Assembly: GCA_019423755.1 (NCBI GenBank)
Contig: JAHZAU010000002.1
Span: 124,001-188,000, forward strand
Direction: 5' to 3'
Source: Oscillospiraceae bacterium
GTDB lineage: Bacteria > Bacillota > Clostridia > Oscillospirales > Ruminococcaceae
Length of the DNA: 64,000 nt
Of this stretch, positions 22,926-31,073 are shown one piece after another. Every line of letters starts with the position of its first letter. Within the stretch, counting starts at the first letter, position 1. The notes beneath the pieces are model-generated. The model did not search any database and had not been told where the DNA came from. It worked only from the letters and a program-made list of their open reading frames with translations. A program made the position numbers and the translations under genes.

Positions 22926-23657
22926 CTACCGCCCCAAAGAAACGCCGCTCAGGTCCCGTACCACCTCGCCGGCGATCATCAGGCCGGCGCAGGAGGGCAC
23001 GAAACTGATGCTGGCCGGGATGGCCCGCTTGCCCTGGGGCATTTCCTCCCCGCTTTCGTCCATAGGCGGACGGGGCTCCTCGGTGGAGTAAAGCACCTTG
23101 CAGTGGGCGATGCCGCGCTTTTTTAACTCCCGCCGCATGACCCGGGCCAGGGGGCAAACCGAGGTGCGGGTGATGTCGGTGATGACAAAACGGCTGGGGT
23201 CCAGCTTGTTGCCGGTACCCATGCTGCACAGGATGGGCACCCCTGCCGCCTGGGCACGCTCCACCAGCAGCAGCTTGGAGGAGACGGTATCGATGGCGTC
23301 TACAATATAATCGTACGGTTCCAGCGGGAACTGGCCGGCGTTTTCGGCGGTATAGAACACCGCGTGGGGGGTCACCTGGATGTTGGGGTCGATGTCCCGG
23401 ATGCGCTGGGCCATGACCTCCACCTTGGGCTGACCGATGGTGGAATGCAGGGCGATAAGCTGACGGTTTAGGTTGGTGCGGCTGACGGTGTCGCTGTCGA
23501 ACAGGTCAAGCGCCCCGATGCCGCAGCGGGCCAGGGCTTCCGCCGCAAAGGACCCGACCCCGCCGATGCCGAATACCGCCACCCGGCTGGCTGCCAGGCG
23601 CTCCATCCCTTCCCGGCCCAGCAGCACCTGGGTGCGGGCGTATTGATTCTCTGTCAT
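22926..23657 (-). CDS. tcdA: tRNA threonylcarbamoyladenosine dehydratase TcdA (ThiF/E1-like)
   Basis: 243-residue E1-like enzyme that cyclises t6A37 of tRNA to ct6A in an ATP-dependent reaction. The nucleotide-binding motif is VAVFGIGGVGSFAAEALARCGIG, followed by LDLFDSDTVSRTNLNRQ (the adenylation-site Asp and Arg), YIVDAIDTVSSKL, and ITRTSVCPLARVMRRELKKRGI typical of the TcdA/CsdL branch. The start is MTENQYARTQVLLG with AAGGAG 8 nt upstream; a 35-codon upstream extension overlaps the divergent copA control region. The downstream glutaredoxin-like gene may be co-transcribed. Confidence 0.93.
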   Translation of the reverse strand: MTENQYARTQVLLGREGMERLAASRVAVFGIGGVGSFAAEALARCGIGALDLFDSDTVSRTNLNRQLIALHSTIGQPKVEVMAQRIRDIDPNIQVTPHAVFYTAENAGQFPLEPYDYIVDAIDTVSSKLLLVERAQAAGVPILCSMGTGNKLDPSRFVITDITRTSVCPLARVMRRELKKRGIAHCKVLYSTEEPRPPMDESGEEMPQGKRAIPASISFVPSCAGLMIAGEVVRDLSGVSLGR

Positions 23658-23747
23658 AATCTGCGCTCCTTCCCCGGCAGCAGCCTGCCGGCGCTTGGGT
23701 TTTTTATAGCTTTCAATATAACAAATCCCGGCGGCGATGTAAACCTC

Positions 23748-23776
23748 TTGACAAAAGTCCACTCCATCCGTATACT
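23748..23776 (+). promoter_or_regulatory. copA promoter
   Basis: TTGACA and TATACT separated by 17 nt, near-consensus, with the predicted transcription start inside the CsoR-type operator. Confidence 0.8.
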
Positions 23777-23781
23777 AATGG

Positions 23782-23805
23782 TACACCCCCAGGGGGGTGG
23801 GGGTA
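23782..23805. promoter_or_regulatory. CsoR-type copper operator
   Basis: A pseudo-palindrome reading TACACCCCC then AGGGGGGTGGGGGTA matches the C-run/G-run with TA ends seen at CsoR sites (TACCCnnnnGGGTA type). It covers the predicted transcription start of copA, and a csoR gene is encoded at the end of the transcript, so the expected model is Cu(I)-relieved autorepression. Confidence 0.7.
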
Positions 23806-23855
23806 TTCGCCTCGGGCGGTGTCCCCGTTTATCTTGTCTCGCAAGGAGGGCTGTT

Positions 23856-26447
23856 ATGATAAAGCAAAAATTCCAGGTCACCGGCATGAGCTGCGCCGCC
23901 TGCCAGGCCAACGTGGAGCGCACCGTGCGCAAGCTGCCCGGCGTGCAGAAGGCCGACGTGAACCTGCTTTCCAATTCCATGACCGCGGAGTACGACGAGG
24001 CCGCCGTTTCCCCGGAAATCATCATCCAGGCCATCACCGCCGCCGGTTACGGAGCCTCGGTCTGGCAGGAGCCGGGCCAGACGCCTGCCGCCCCGTCCGC
24101 TCCCAAGCAGGACCCGATGCAGGCCCAGCTTGCCGACATGAAGCACCGGCTGATCATCTCCTTTGTGTTCTTCCTGCCGCTGATGTATGTTTCCATGGGG
24201 CACATGATGGGCCTGCCGCTGCCGGGCTTTCTCACCGGGACTCAAAACGCCATCGCCTTTGCCATGACCCAGTTTTTGCTGGCGCTGCCGGTGATGTACG
24301 TCAACCGCAAGTATTATCAGGTGGGCTTCCGCGCCCTGTGGCACCGCTCCCCCAACATGGACTCCCTCATCGCCATCGGCTCGGCTGCCGCGGTGATTTA
24401 CGGCATCTTCGCCATCTACTGCATGGGCTACGGCCTGGGCATCGGGGACTGGGAGCTGGTGGCCCAGTACCACATGGACCTGTACTTTGAGTCCGCCGCC
24501 ACCATCCTCACCCTCATCACCTTAGGCAAATATTTAGAGACCCGCTCCAAGGGCAAGACCAGCGAAGCCATCACCAAGCTCATGGACCTGGCCCCCAAGA
24601 CGGCCACCGTCCTGCGGGACGGCCAGGAGCAGGAGGTCCCGGTGGAGCAGGTGCGCCGCGGCGACGTGGTGGTGGTCCGGCCCGGCCAGCGAATCCCGGT
24701 GGACGGCGTCGTACTGGAAGGCCGCGGCTCGGTGGACCAGTCCGCCCTCACCGGCGAAAGCATCCCGGTGGAAAAGGGCGTGGGCGACACCGTCATCGCC
24801 GCCAGCATCAACCAGTCCGGGTTCTTCCGCTTTGAGGCCCAGAAGGTGGGCGACGACACCACCCTCAGCCAGATCATCCGCCTGGTGGAGGAGGCCGGCA
24901 GCTCCAAGGCCCCCATCGCCAAGCTGGCCGACCGCATCGCCGGGGTGTTCGTCCCGGTGGTCATCGTTATCGCGCTGGCGGCGTCGGTCATCTGGCTGCT
25001 GCTGGGGCAGAGCTTTGAGTTCGCCCTTTCCATCGGCATCTCGGTGCTGGTGATCTCCTGCCCCTGCGCCCTGGGCCTGGCTACCCCGGTAGCCATTATG
25101 GTAGGCACCGGGAAAGGCGCGGAAAACGGCATCCTCATCAAGTCCGCCGAGGCGCTGGAACACTTCCACAGTGTGGATACCGTGGTGCTGGACAAAACCG
25201 GCACCATTACCCAGGGCCGCCCCCAGGTCACCGACCTGCTGCCCGCCCCGGGCGTCTCCCCCCGCCAGCTGCTGGCGGCAGCCGCCGCTTTGGAGGCCCC
25301 GTCGGAGCACCCGCTGGCCCAGGCTATCCTGGCAAAAGCCCAGGAGGAGGACCTGACCCCCGCTCCGGTGCAGGAATTTGCCAACATCCCCGGCCGGGGC
25401 ATCCGCGCCCGGCTGGAAGGGCGGGAATATCTGGCCGGCAACCTGGCCTTTTTGGAAGAAAACCAGATACCCGCTGACTCGGCTGCGGCCGACCGCCTGG
25501 CCGAAGAAGGCAAGACCCCGCTGTTCTTTGCGGCGGACGGCGCCCTGCTGGGCGTCATCGCCGTGGCAGACGTGGTGAAACCCACCAGCCGCCAGGCCAT
25601 CGCCGAGCTGAAATCCATGGGTATCGACGTGGTGATGCTCACCGGCGACAACCGCCGCACCGCCGAGGCCATCCGCCGCCAGCTGGGTCTGGACCGGGTG
25701 GTGGCCCAGGTGCTCCCCCAGGACAAGGAGCGGGAGGTGCGCGCCCTGCAGCAGGACGGCCACCGGGTGGCCATGGTGGGCGACGGCATCAACGACGCCC
25801 CGGCCCTGGCCCGGGCCGATGTAGGCGTGGCCATCGGCGCCGGTACCGACATTGCCCTGGAATCGGCGGACATCGTGCTGATGAAAAGCGACCTGCTGGA
25901 CGTGGTCTCGGCCATCCAGCTGAGCAAAGCCGTCATCCGCAACATCAAGATGAACCTGTTCTGGGCGTTCTTCTACAACTCGGTGGGCATCCCGCTGGCC
26001 GCCGGCGTCTTTTACTCGGTGCTGGGCTGGAAGCTCAACCCCATGTTCGGCGCCGCCGCCATGAGCCTGAGTTCGGTGTGTGTGGTGTCCAACGCCCTGC
26101 GGCTCAAGTTCTTTAAACCCCATTTCCACACCGCCCCGGAAAGCGCTTCCCCGGCGGCACCCATATCCCCATCCCCAGAAGAAATCTCGGAAATCGAAGA
26201 AGGAGACGATGATACCATGAAAAAGATCGTAACCGTAGAAGGCATGCACTGCCCCCATTGCCAGGCCTCGGTAGAAAAGGCCCTGTCCGCCGTGGAAGGG
26301 GTCACCTCCGCCAAGGTGGACCTGAAGAAGAAGACCGCCACCGTGGCCCTGAGTCAGGAAGTGGCCGACGACGTGCTGATGAAGGCCGTGGCGGACGCCG
26401 GGTTCGAGCCGGTCTCGGTCGCCGTGAAAAAAGGTCTGCTGGGCTAA
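23856..26447 (+). CDS. copA: Copper-exporting P1B-type ATPase CopA with C-terminal CopZ-like domain
   Basis: 863-residue Cu(I) exporter. An N-terminal heavy-metal domain carries GMSCAAC (Cys13, Cys16). The membrane metal-binding CPC is at residues 402-404 (SCPCALGLATPV), the phosphorylated Asp446 in DKTGTITQG, HP in PSEHPLAQ, and the hinge GDGINDAPALARADVG. Two last-helix motifs (FFYNSVGIPLAAG; NPMFGAAAMSLSS) are present. After an acidic linker (about 765-787) a second heavy-metal domain starts at Met788 with GMHCPHC (Cys799, Cys802) and resembles a complete CopZ chaperone. AAGGAGG precedes the ATG. csoR follows 30 nt downstream. Confidence 0.96.
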   Translation: MIKQKFQVTGMSCAACQANVERTVRKLPGVQKADVNLLSNSMTAEYDEAAVSPEIIIQAITAAGYGASVWQEPGQTPAAPSAPKQDPMQAQLADMKHRLIISFVFFLPLMYVSMGHMMGLPLPGFLTGTQNAIAFAMTQFLLALPVMYVNRKYYQVGFRALWHRSPNMDSLIAIGSAAAVIYGIFAIYCMGYGLGIGDWELVAQYHMDLYFESAATILTLITLGKYLETRSKGKTSEAITKLMDLAPKTATVLRDGQEQEVPVEQVRRGDVVVVRPGQRIPVDGVVLEGRGSVDQSALTGESIPVEKGVGDTVIAASINQSGFFRFEAQKVGDDTTLSQIIRLVEEAGSSKAPIAKLADRIAGVFVPVVIVIALAASVIWLLLGQSFEFALSIGISVLVISCPCALGLATPVAIMVGTGKGAENGILIKSAEALEHFHSVDTVVLDKTGTITQGRPQVTDLLPAPGVSPRQLLAAAAALEAPSEHPLAQAILAKAQEEDLTPAPVQEFANIPGRGIRARLEGREYLAGNLAFLEENQIPADSAAADRLAEEGKTPLFFAADGALLGVIAVADVVKPTSRQAIAELKSMGIDVVMLTGDNRRTAEAIRRQLGLDRVVAQVLPQDKEREVRALQQDGHRVAMVGDGINDAPALARADVGVAIGAGTDIALESADIVLMKSDLLDVVSAIQLSKAVIRNIKMNLFWAFFYNSVGIPLAAGVFYSVLGWKLNPMFGAAAMSLSSVCVVSNALRLKFFKPHFHTAPESASPAAPISPSPEEISEIEEGDDDTMKKIVTVEGMHCPHCQASVEKALSAVEGVTSAKVDLKKKTATVALSQEVADDVLMKAVADAGFEPVSVAVKKGLLG
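26217..26447 (+). CDS. copZ: Possible independently translated CopZ copper chaperone (internal start in copA)
   Basis: The last 76 codons of copA begin with ATG and encode exactly one CopZ-like heavy-metal domain (MKKIVTVEGMHCPHC). AAGGAG at 26200-26205 lies 11 nt before this in-frame ATG, inside the acidic linker. Internal initiation could release a free chaperone in addition to the fused form. Seen directly: the start codon, the site and the domain boundary. That it is used is inference. Confidence 0.45.
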   Translation: MKKIVTVEGMHCPHCQASVEKALSAVEGVTSAKVDLKKKTATVALSQEVADDVLMKAVADAGFEPVSVAVKKGLLG

Positions 26448-26477
26448 GCCCCTGCCCCGAAGAAAGGAAGGACTGCC

Positions 26478-26750
26478 ATGAAAGCCGACAAAGCACAGAT
26501 GACCCGCCTGCTGAAAACCGCCCGCGGCCAGCTGGACGGCCTGCTGCGGATGGTGGAGGAGGACCGCTACTGCATCGATATCTCCAACCAGCTGCTGGCC
26601 ACCGAGGCCATCCTCCGCCGGGCCAACCGGGAGGTGCTGCGCGCCCATCTGCAGGGCTGCGTGCGCCAGGCCTTTGCCCAGGGGGAGGAAAGCCAGCAGG
26701 ACCAGAAGATCGACGAGGTGCTGGACATCCTGGAAAAGATCGCCCGCTAA
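26478..26750 (+). CDS. csoR: CsoR family copper-sensing repressor
   Basis: 90-residue all-helical repressor of the CsoR/RcnR family. The Cu(I) ligand triad of true CsoR proteins is present: Cys32, His57 and Cys61 (HLQGC), which favours copper over nickel/cobalt sensing. The core RARGQL equivalent reads TARGQLDGLLRMVEEDRYCIDI. GGAAGGA precedes the ATG. It lies 30 nt after copA and is predicted to bind the C/G-run operator at 23782-23805. It ends at a strong bidirectional terminator. Confidence 0.94.
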   Translation: MKADKAQMTRLLKTARGQLDGLLRMVEEDRYCIDISNQLLATEAILRRANREVLRAHLQGCVRQAFAQGEESQQDQKIDEVLDILEKIAR

Positions 26751-26776
26751 GCCCCTGTCCCACACAAAAAGCAGAA

Positions 26777-26814
26777 AAACGGACCCTTGGGCCGCAAAGC
26801 CCGAGGGTCCGTTT
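26777..26814. terminator. Bidirectional terminator between csoR and lacZ
   Basis: A 16-bp stem (AAACGGACCCTTGGGC with GCCCGAGGGTCCGTTT, one mismatch), 6-nt loop, T-rich on both strands. Confidence 0.92.
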
Positions 26815-26837
26815 GTTGTTTCTTCTATTTTAGAAGC

Positions 26838-29800
26838 TTAGTCCTGCTGGCCCAGGTCGCCGGGGGTCAGGCGCAGGCGGAAGCCGAAGCGCTCCTCATT
26901 GAGCTGGTAACGCTCGGGCAGCTCCGGTCCGCAGGCGTTGGAGCCCACGCCGGACATGGCGGCGTCCAGACAGAGGACGGTATAACCGCTGGGGGTCAGC
27001 TGGAAGTTGTGGGTCTTTTCGGTCAGTTCCTCCTGGGTGTAGGGGGAGGCGTTGAAGCTGAGGCTTTCGGCGGTCTCCACCGTCAGGCGGTGGTCCGGAC
27101 CGCTGACCGACACCCGGCGGCAGCCCCAGTGGCTGCCGTTTTCCTGGGGCATGACGTAGTCGATGTGCAGGTCCCGGACGCTGTCAGCAAACTGTCCCAG
27201 CCAGGAGGCCTGGTGCTTGTCGCAGTAGCTTTCGTGGGGGCCGTAGCCGTAGTAGCTCACCTGCTCCATGCTCTGGGGCAGGAAGAGCCGCAGGCCAAAG
27301 CGCGGCAGGAAGGGCAGCTCCATGCCCTCGGGGTTGCCGTAACGGAAGGGAGCCGGGCGGGCGCAGTCGAGCGCGATGTCCACGCTGCCGTTGGCGCCGA
27401 TGGTGAAGGTACCCTCCACCTCCAAGAGCTTCTGGATGCTCACCGCCACCAGTCCCAGGCGGCAGCGGATGACGGCGCGGCCGTCCTCCAGCTGGGCTTT
27501 GGTCTCGTAGACCCGGACGCCGGCGCGGTCGTAGCCGGCTTTGCGCCACAGGGGGGCGATATACATATCGTTATCGGTGGGAGCGCGCCAGATGTTGTAC
27601 TCCATGGGGCGGCAAAGCAGCTCCCGGTTCTGGCGGCAGAGGCTGGTGAACAGGCCCTCCCGCTTGCCGAACACATAGCGGAAGTCCTCGCCGGTGACGG
27701 TGATGCTGCCAAAGTCCTCGCTGACCTTCAGTTTGCGGGAACCGGGCAGCTGGGGCAGGCTGTAGTCGCCCTGGCTCAGGATCAGCTGGTCAAAGCCCAG
27801 CAGCTGGCCGCGGCGGGTCAGGGTGCCGTCCTGCTTGCGGCGGTAGCGCAGGTTCAAAAGGCAGTCCTCGCTTTGGGAAAGGGGCGGCAGCTTCACCGAA
27901 AGCTCCACCGTTTCTCCCGGCTGGCAGCTGGGGCAGGGCAGGCTGCCGAAGGCCTCCACATGGCCGCTGAAGCTCAGCTCGTAGTCGATGGTTAGATAGT
28001 CGGCCAGGTCGGTGAAGTCCAGGCGGTTGGTGATCCACACCCGGCCCTGCTCGTCCAGGCTGGCCCGGGCGGGACGGATGACGTTCTGGTACTCGTAATA
28101 GCCCTCGTGGGGGGTACGGTCGGGGAAGACCATGCCGTCCATGCAGAAGTTGCCGTCATGGGGGAAGTCCCCAAAGTTGCCGCCGTAGAAGTATTTGCGG
28201 CGGTTGTCCTCGGTGCGGCCCATGTCGATGGCGTGGTCACACCACTCCCACACAAAGCCGCCGCACAGGCCGTCGTACCGATCGATAAGCTCCTCGTACT
28301 GCTGGGCGTCGCCGGGGCCGTTGCCCATGGCGTGGATGTATTCGCAGAGGATATAGGGCTTTTTGCCGGGGCCCATGCCGGGGTTGGAACCGTTGGCGTT
28401 GTCCTCCGGCTCCTCAAAGTAGTCCACGATGCTTTCCGGGGTGGGGTACATGCGGCTGTACAGGTCCAGGCAGGAGGTGTCGTTGACATGGTGGGGGGTG
28501 GTGGACCAGATGGAGCTTTCATAGTGCAGCAGGCGGCTGGGGTCGTACTCCTTCACCCAGCGTCCGGCGCGTTCCAGGCAGCTGCCGTAGCCCGACTCGT
28601 TGCCCAGCGACCAGAAGAGGATGCTGGGGCAGTTTTTGTCCCGGACGACGCAGCGCTGCACCCGGTCCAGAATGGCGTCGGAGAAGATCTCCTCGTTGGC
28701 CGCCAGGGAGAAGCTTTCCGGCTGGCCGCCTTTATAAAGGGTGGTGACGCCGTGCATTTCCAGGTCGCTTTCCGCCATGACGTAGAAGCCCAGCTGGTCG
28801 CACAGGCGGGGGAACCAAGGGGCGTTGGGGTAGTGGCTGGTACGCACCGCGTTGATGTTGCACTCCTGCATCAGGGTCAGGTCCCGCAGGGCCTGCTCCG
28901 GGGAGATGGTGTAGCCGGTGACCGGGTCGCTGTCGTGGCGGTTGACGCCGCGGATGCGCAGCTTTTTGCCGTTGAGCAGCACCACGCCGTTTTCCACGGT
29001 GATCTGCCGCAGGCCCACCTTCTGCATGATGAACTCGCCGCCGCACTCCATGAGCAGGGTGTACAGCTGCGGGTCCTCGGCAGTCCAACGCTGCGGCTCA
29101 TTTACCGCAAAGCTGGCCTCGGCCAAAGCCCCCTGGAAGGAGGCCAGGCGGCTTTCCAGCTCATGGCCGTTGGGGTCCAGCAGGGTGACGCGGCACTCGG
29201 GGCCGCCCTGGGCTTCCAGCGCCAGCCGCACCTGCACCCCTTGCCCGCTCCAATCCTGGGTAACGGTGTAGTCCACCAGGTGGCTCAGCGGGCGGCAAAG
29301 CAGATACACGTCCCGGAAGATGCCGGACATACGCAGCTTGTCCTGGTCCTCCATGTAGGTACCGAAGCACCACTTGAGCACCAGCACCACGATCTCGTTT
29401 TCGCCGTCGTGCAGCAGGGAGGTGACGTCGAATTCGCTGGTGCTGTGGGACACCTGGCTGAAACCGGCAAAGCTGCCGTTGACCCACAGGTAGAAGCAGG
29501 AATCCACCCCTTCAAAATGCAGCTTCCACACCTTGTCCGGCCCCAGCTGCAGGCTCACCCGGCGGCGGTAAAGGCCGCAGGGGTTTTTGTGAGGCACATA
29601 AGGCGGGTCGAAGGGGATGGGGTAGTTGATGTTGACGTAGTTGTGGCGGTCGTAGCCTTGGGTCTGCCAGCAGGAGGGCACCGGGATGGTGTCGTAGTGC
29701 TGGGGGAAGGCAAAGCCCTGCCCGTCTCCGGCGGACAGCAGCTGGTCCAGGCTTTCATAATAACGGAAGTCCCACTCTCCGTCCAGGAACACCGCCTGCT

Positions 29801-29927
29801 CGGAGGCGGTACGGTCGTCCGCCAAGGCGGTCTCCCGGCTGGAATAGGGGATAAAATACGCGTGATTGGGCTCGCAGCCAACGTGCAGCTGGCCGGGGTC
29901 TTCGTGATACGGGGTAAAATGAAGCAT
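26838..29927 (-). CDS. lacZ: Beta-galactosidase, glycoside hydrolase family 2
   Basis: 1029-residue cytosolic enzyme of the E. coli LacZ architecture: sugar-binding domain, immunoglobulin-like domains, TIM barrel and the long C-terminal beta-galactosidase small-chain domain. The acid/base Glu444 lies in LGNESGYG and the nucleophile Glu529 in LCEYIHAMGNGPG; VNRHDSDPVTG and MAESDLEMHG are further conserved barrel segments. The start is uncertain among closely spaced methionines: I use MLHFTPYHED, with AGAAAGG 9 nt upstream; an ATG three codons earlier is possible. It has a lone TATAAT about 60 nt upstream and no linked lactose permease or regulator. Confidence 0.94.
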   Translation of the reverse strand: MLHFTPYHEDPGQLHVGCEPNHAYFIPYSSRETALADDRTASEQAVFLDGEWDFRYYESLDQLLSAGDGQGFAFPQHYDTIPVPSCWQTQGYDRHNYVNINYPIPFDPPYVPHKNPCGLYRRRVSLQLGPDKVWKLHFEGVDSCFYLWVNGSFAGFSQVSHSTSEFDVTSLLHDGENEIVVLVLKWCFGTYMEDQDKLRMSGIFRDVYLLCRPLSHLVDYTVTQDWSGQGVQVRLALEAQGGPECRVTLLDPNGHELESRLASFQGALAEASFAVNEPQRWTAEDPQLYTLLMECGGEFIMQKVGLRQITVENGVVLLNGKKLRIRGVNRHDSDPVTGYTISPEQALRDLTLMQECNINAVRTSHYPNAPWFPRLCDQLGFYVMAESDLEMHGVTTLYKGGQPESFSLAANEEIFSDAILDRVQRCVVRDKNCPSILFWSLGNESGYGSCLERAGRWVKEYDPSRLLHYESSIWSTTPHHVNDTSCLDLYSRMYPTPESIVDYFEEPEDNANGSNPGMGPGKKPYILCEYIHAMGNGPGDAQQYEELIDRYDGLCGGFVWEWCDHAIDMGRTEDNRRKYFYGGNFGDFPHDGNFCMDGMVFPDRTPHEGYYEYQNVIRPARASLDEQGRVWITNRLDFTDLADYLTIDYELSFSGHVEAFGSLPCPSCQPGETVELSVKLPPLSQSEDCLLNLRYRRKQDGTLTRRGQLLGFDQLILSQGDYSLPQLPGSRKLKVSEDFGSITVTGEDFRYVFGKREGLFTSLCRQNRELLCRPMEYNIWRAPTDNDMYIAPLWRKAGYDRAGVRVYETKAQLEDGRAVIRCRLGLVAVSIQKLLEVEGTFTIGANGSVDIALDCARPAPFRYGNPEGMELPFLPRFGLRLFLPQSMEQVSYYGYGPHESYCDKHQASWLGQFADSVRDLHIDYVMPQENGSHWGCRRVSVSGPDHRLTVETAESLSFNASPYTQEELTEKTHNFQLTPSGYTVLCLDAAMSGVGSNACGPELPERYQLNEERFGFRLRLTPGDLGQQD

Positions 29928-30170
29928 CCTCGTCATCCTTTCTCCCACTGGGGGACAGGCGTCAGGCAGCTGCCGACACCGATTCTATTTTATTATACTG
30001 GCTGCCTTGCCGGCACTTCCATAGCCATTTTATCCTAAAACAGCCGTCTTCCCCCAGCAAAATGACGAAAGCAACCGCCGCTCCCTTCCCCCTTTCCGGC
30101 AGGGTATTCTTCGGCGGCGGAATGTGTTATAATGAAACAAATCCGCAACCTACACGCAAAGGAGCCTACC

Positions 30171-31034
30171 ATGGATAATCTTTCTAACATCTCTGTGATC
30201 CGGGACGTGCTGACCCGGCACGGCTTTACCTTCTCCAAGGGGCTGGGGCAGAACTTCCTCATCAACCCCACCGTCTGCCCCCGTATGGCCGAAATGGGCT
30301 ACGCCCAGCCCGGCTGGGGGATGATCGAGATCGGCGCCGGAGTCGGGGTGCTGACCGCAGAGCTGGCCAAGCGCGCAGACAAGGTGGTCTGCATCGAGAT
30401 CGACAGCCGGCTGCTGCCGGTGCTGGACGAGACCCTCGCCGGTTACGACAATATCAAGATCGTCAACCAGGATGTGCTCAAGGTGGACCTGCACCGGCTC
30501 ATCCAGGAGGAATTCGGCGACAAGCCGGTGGCCGTCTGCGCCAACCTTCCTTATTACATCACCTCCCCCATCATCATGAGCATCCTGGAGGCCCGCCTGC
30601 CCATCCAGGCCCTGACCGTCATGGTGCAGAAGGAGGCCGCCCAGCGCATCTGTGCTCTGCCCGGCAGCCGGGAGGTGGGCGCTGTCAGCCTGGCCATCCG
30701 CTACTACTGCGAGCCCAAGGTGCTGTTCCAGGTGTCCCGCGGCTCCTTCCTGCCCGCCCCGGACGTAGACTCCACCGTCATCCGGCTGGACATCCGCCCC
30801 GAGCCCCCGGTGCAGCTGGAACGGGAGGAGTGCTTCTTCCAGGTGGTGAAGGGGGCCTTCTCCCAGCGGCGCAAGACCCTGTCCAACACCCTTTCCGGGT
30901 CTCTGGGGATGAGCAAGCCCCAGGTGGCCCAGCTGCTGGAAGAGGCCGGCGTCTCCCCCAGCCTGCGGGCCGAGCAGCTGAGTATGGAACAATTCGCCCA
31001 GATCGCCAACGCTTTGGCGGCGGCCACCCGGTAA
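30171..31034 (+). CDS. rsmA: 16S rRNA dimethyladenosine transferase RsmA (KsgA)
   Basis: Dimethylates two adjacent adenines near the 3' end of 16S rRNA during 30S assembly. 287 residues. SAM-binding motif I is IEIGAGVGVLTAELAK, the family N-terminus is FTFSKGLGQNFLINP, the catalytic motif IV is ANLPYYITSPI, and the C-terminal part contains GAFSQRRKTLSNTL. AAAGGAG is 6 nt before the chosen ATG; an upstream in-frame ATG overlaps the TATAAT box at 30128-30133. It is followed by malQ after 39 nt and may head that transcript. Confidence 0.96.
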   Translation: MDNLSNISVIRDVLTRHGFTFSKGLGQNFLINPTVCPRMAEMGYAQPGWGMIEIGAGVGVLTAELAKRADKVVCIEIDSRLLPVLDETLAGYDNIKIVNQDVLKVDLHRLIQEEFGDKPVAVCANLPYYITSPIIMSILEARLPIQALTVMVQKEAAQRICALPGSREVGAVSLAIRYYCEPKVLFQVSRGSFLPAPDVDSTVIRLDIRPEPPVQLEREECFFQVVKGAFSQRRKTLSNTLSGSLGMSKPQVAQLLEEAGVSPSLRAEQLSMEQFAQIANALAAATR

Positions 31035-31073
31035 CGGCCTCCGCCCTATCCCATACAGAAAGGTCGGTCGCAC

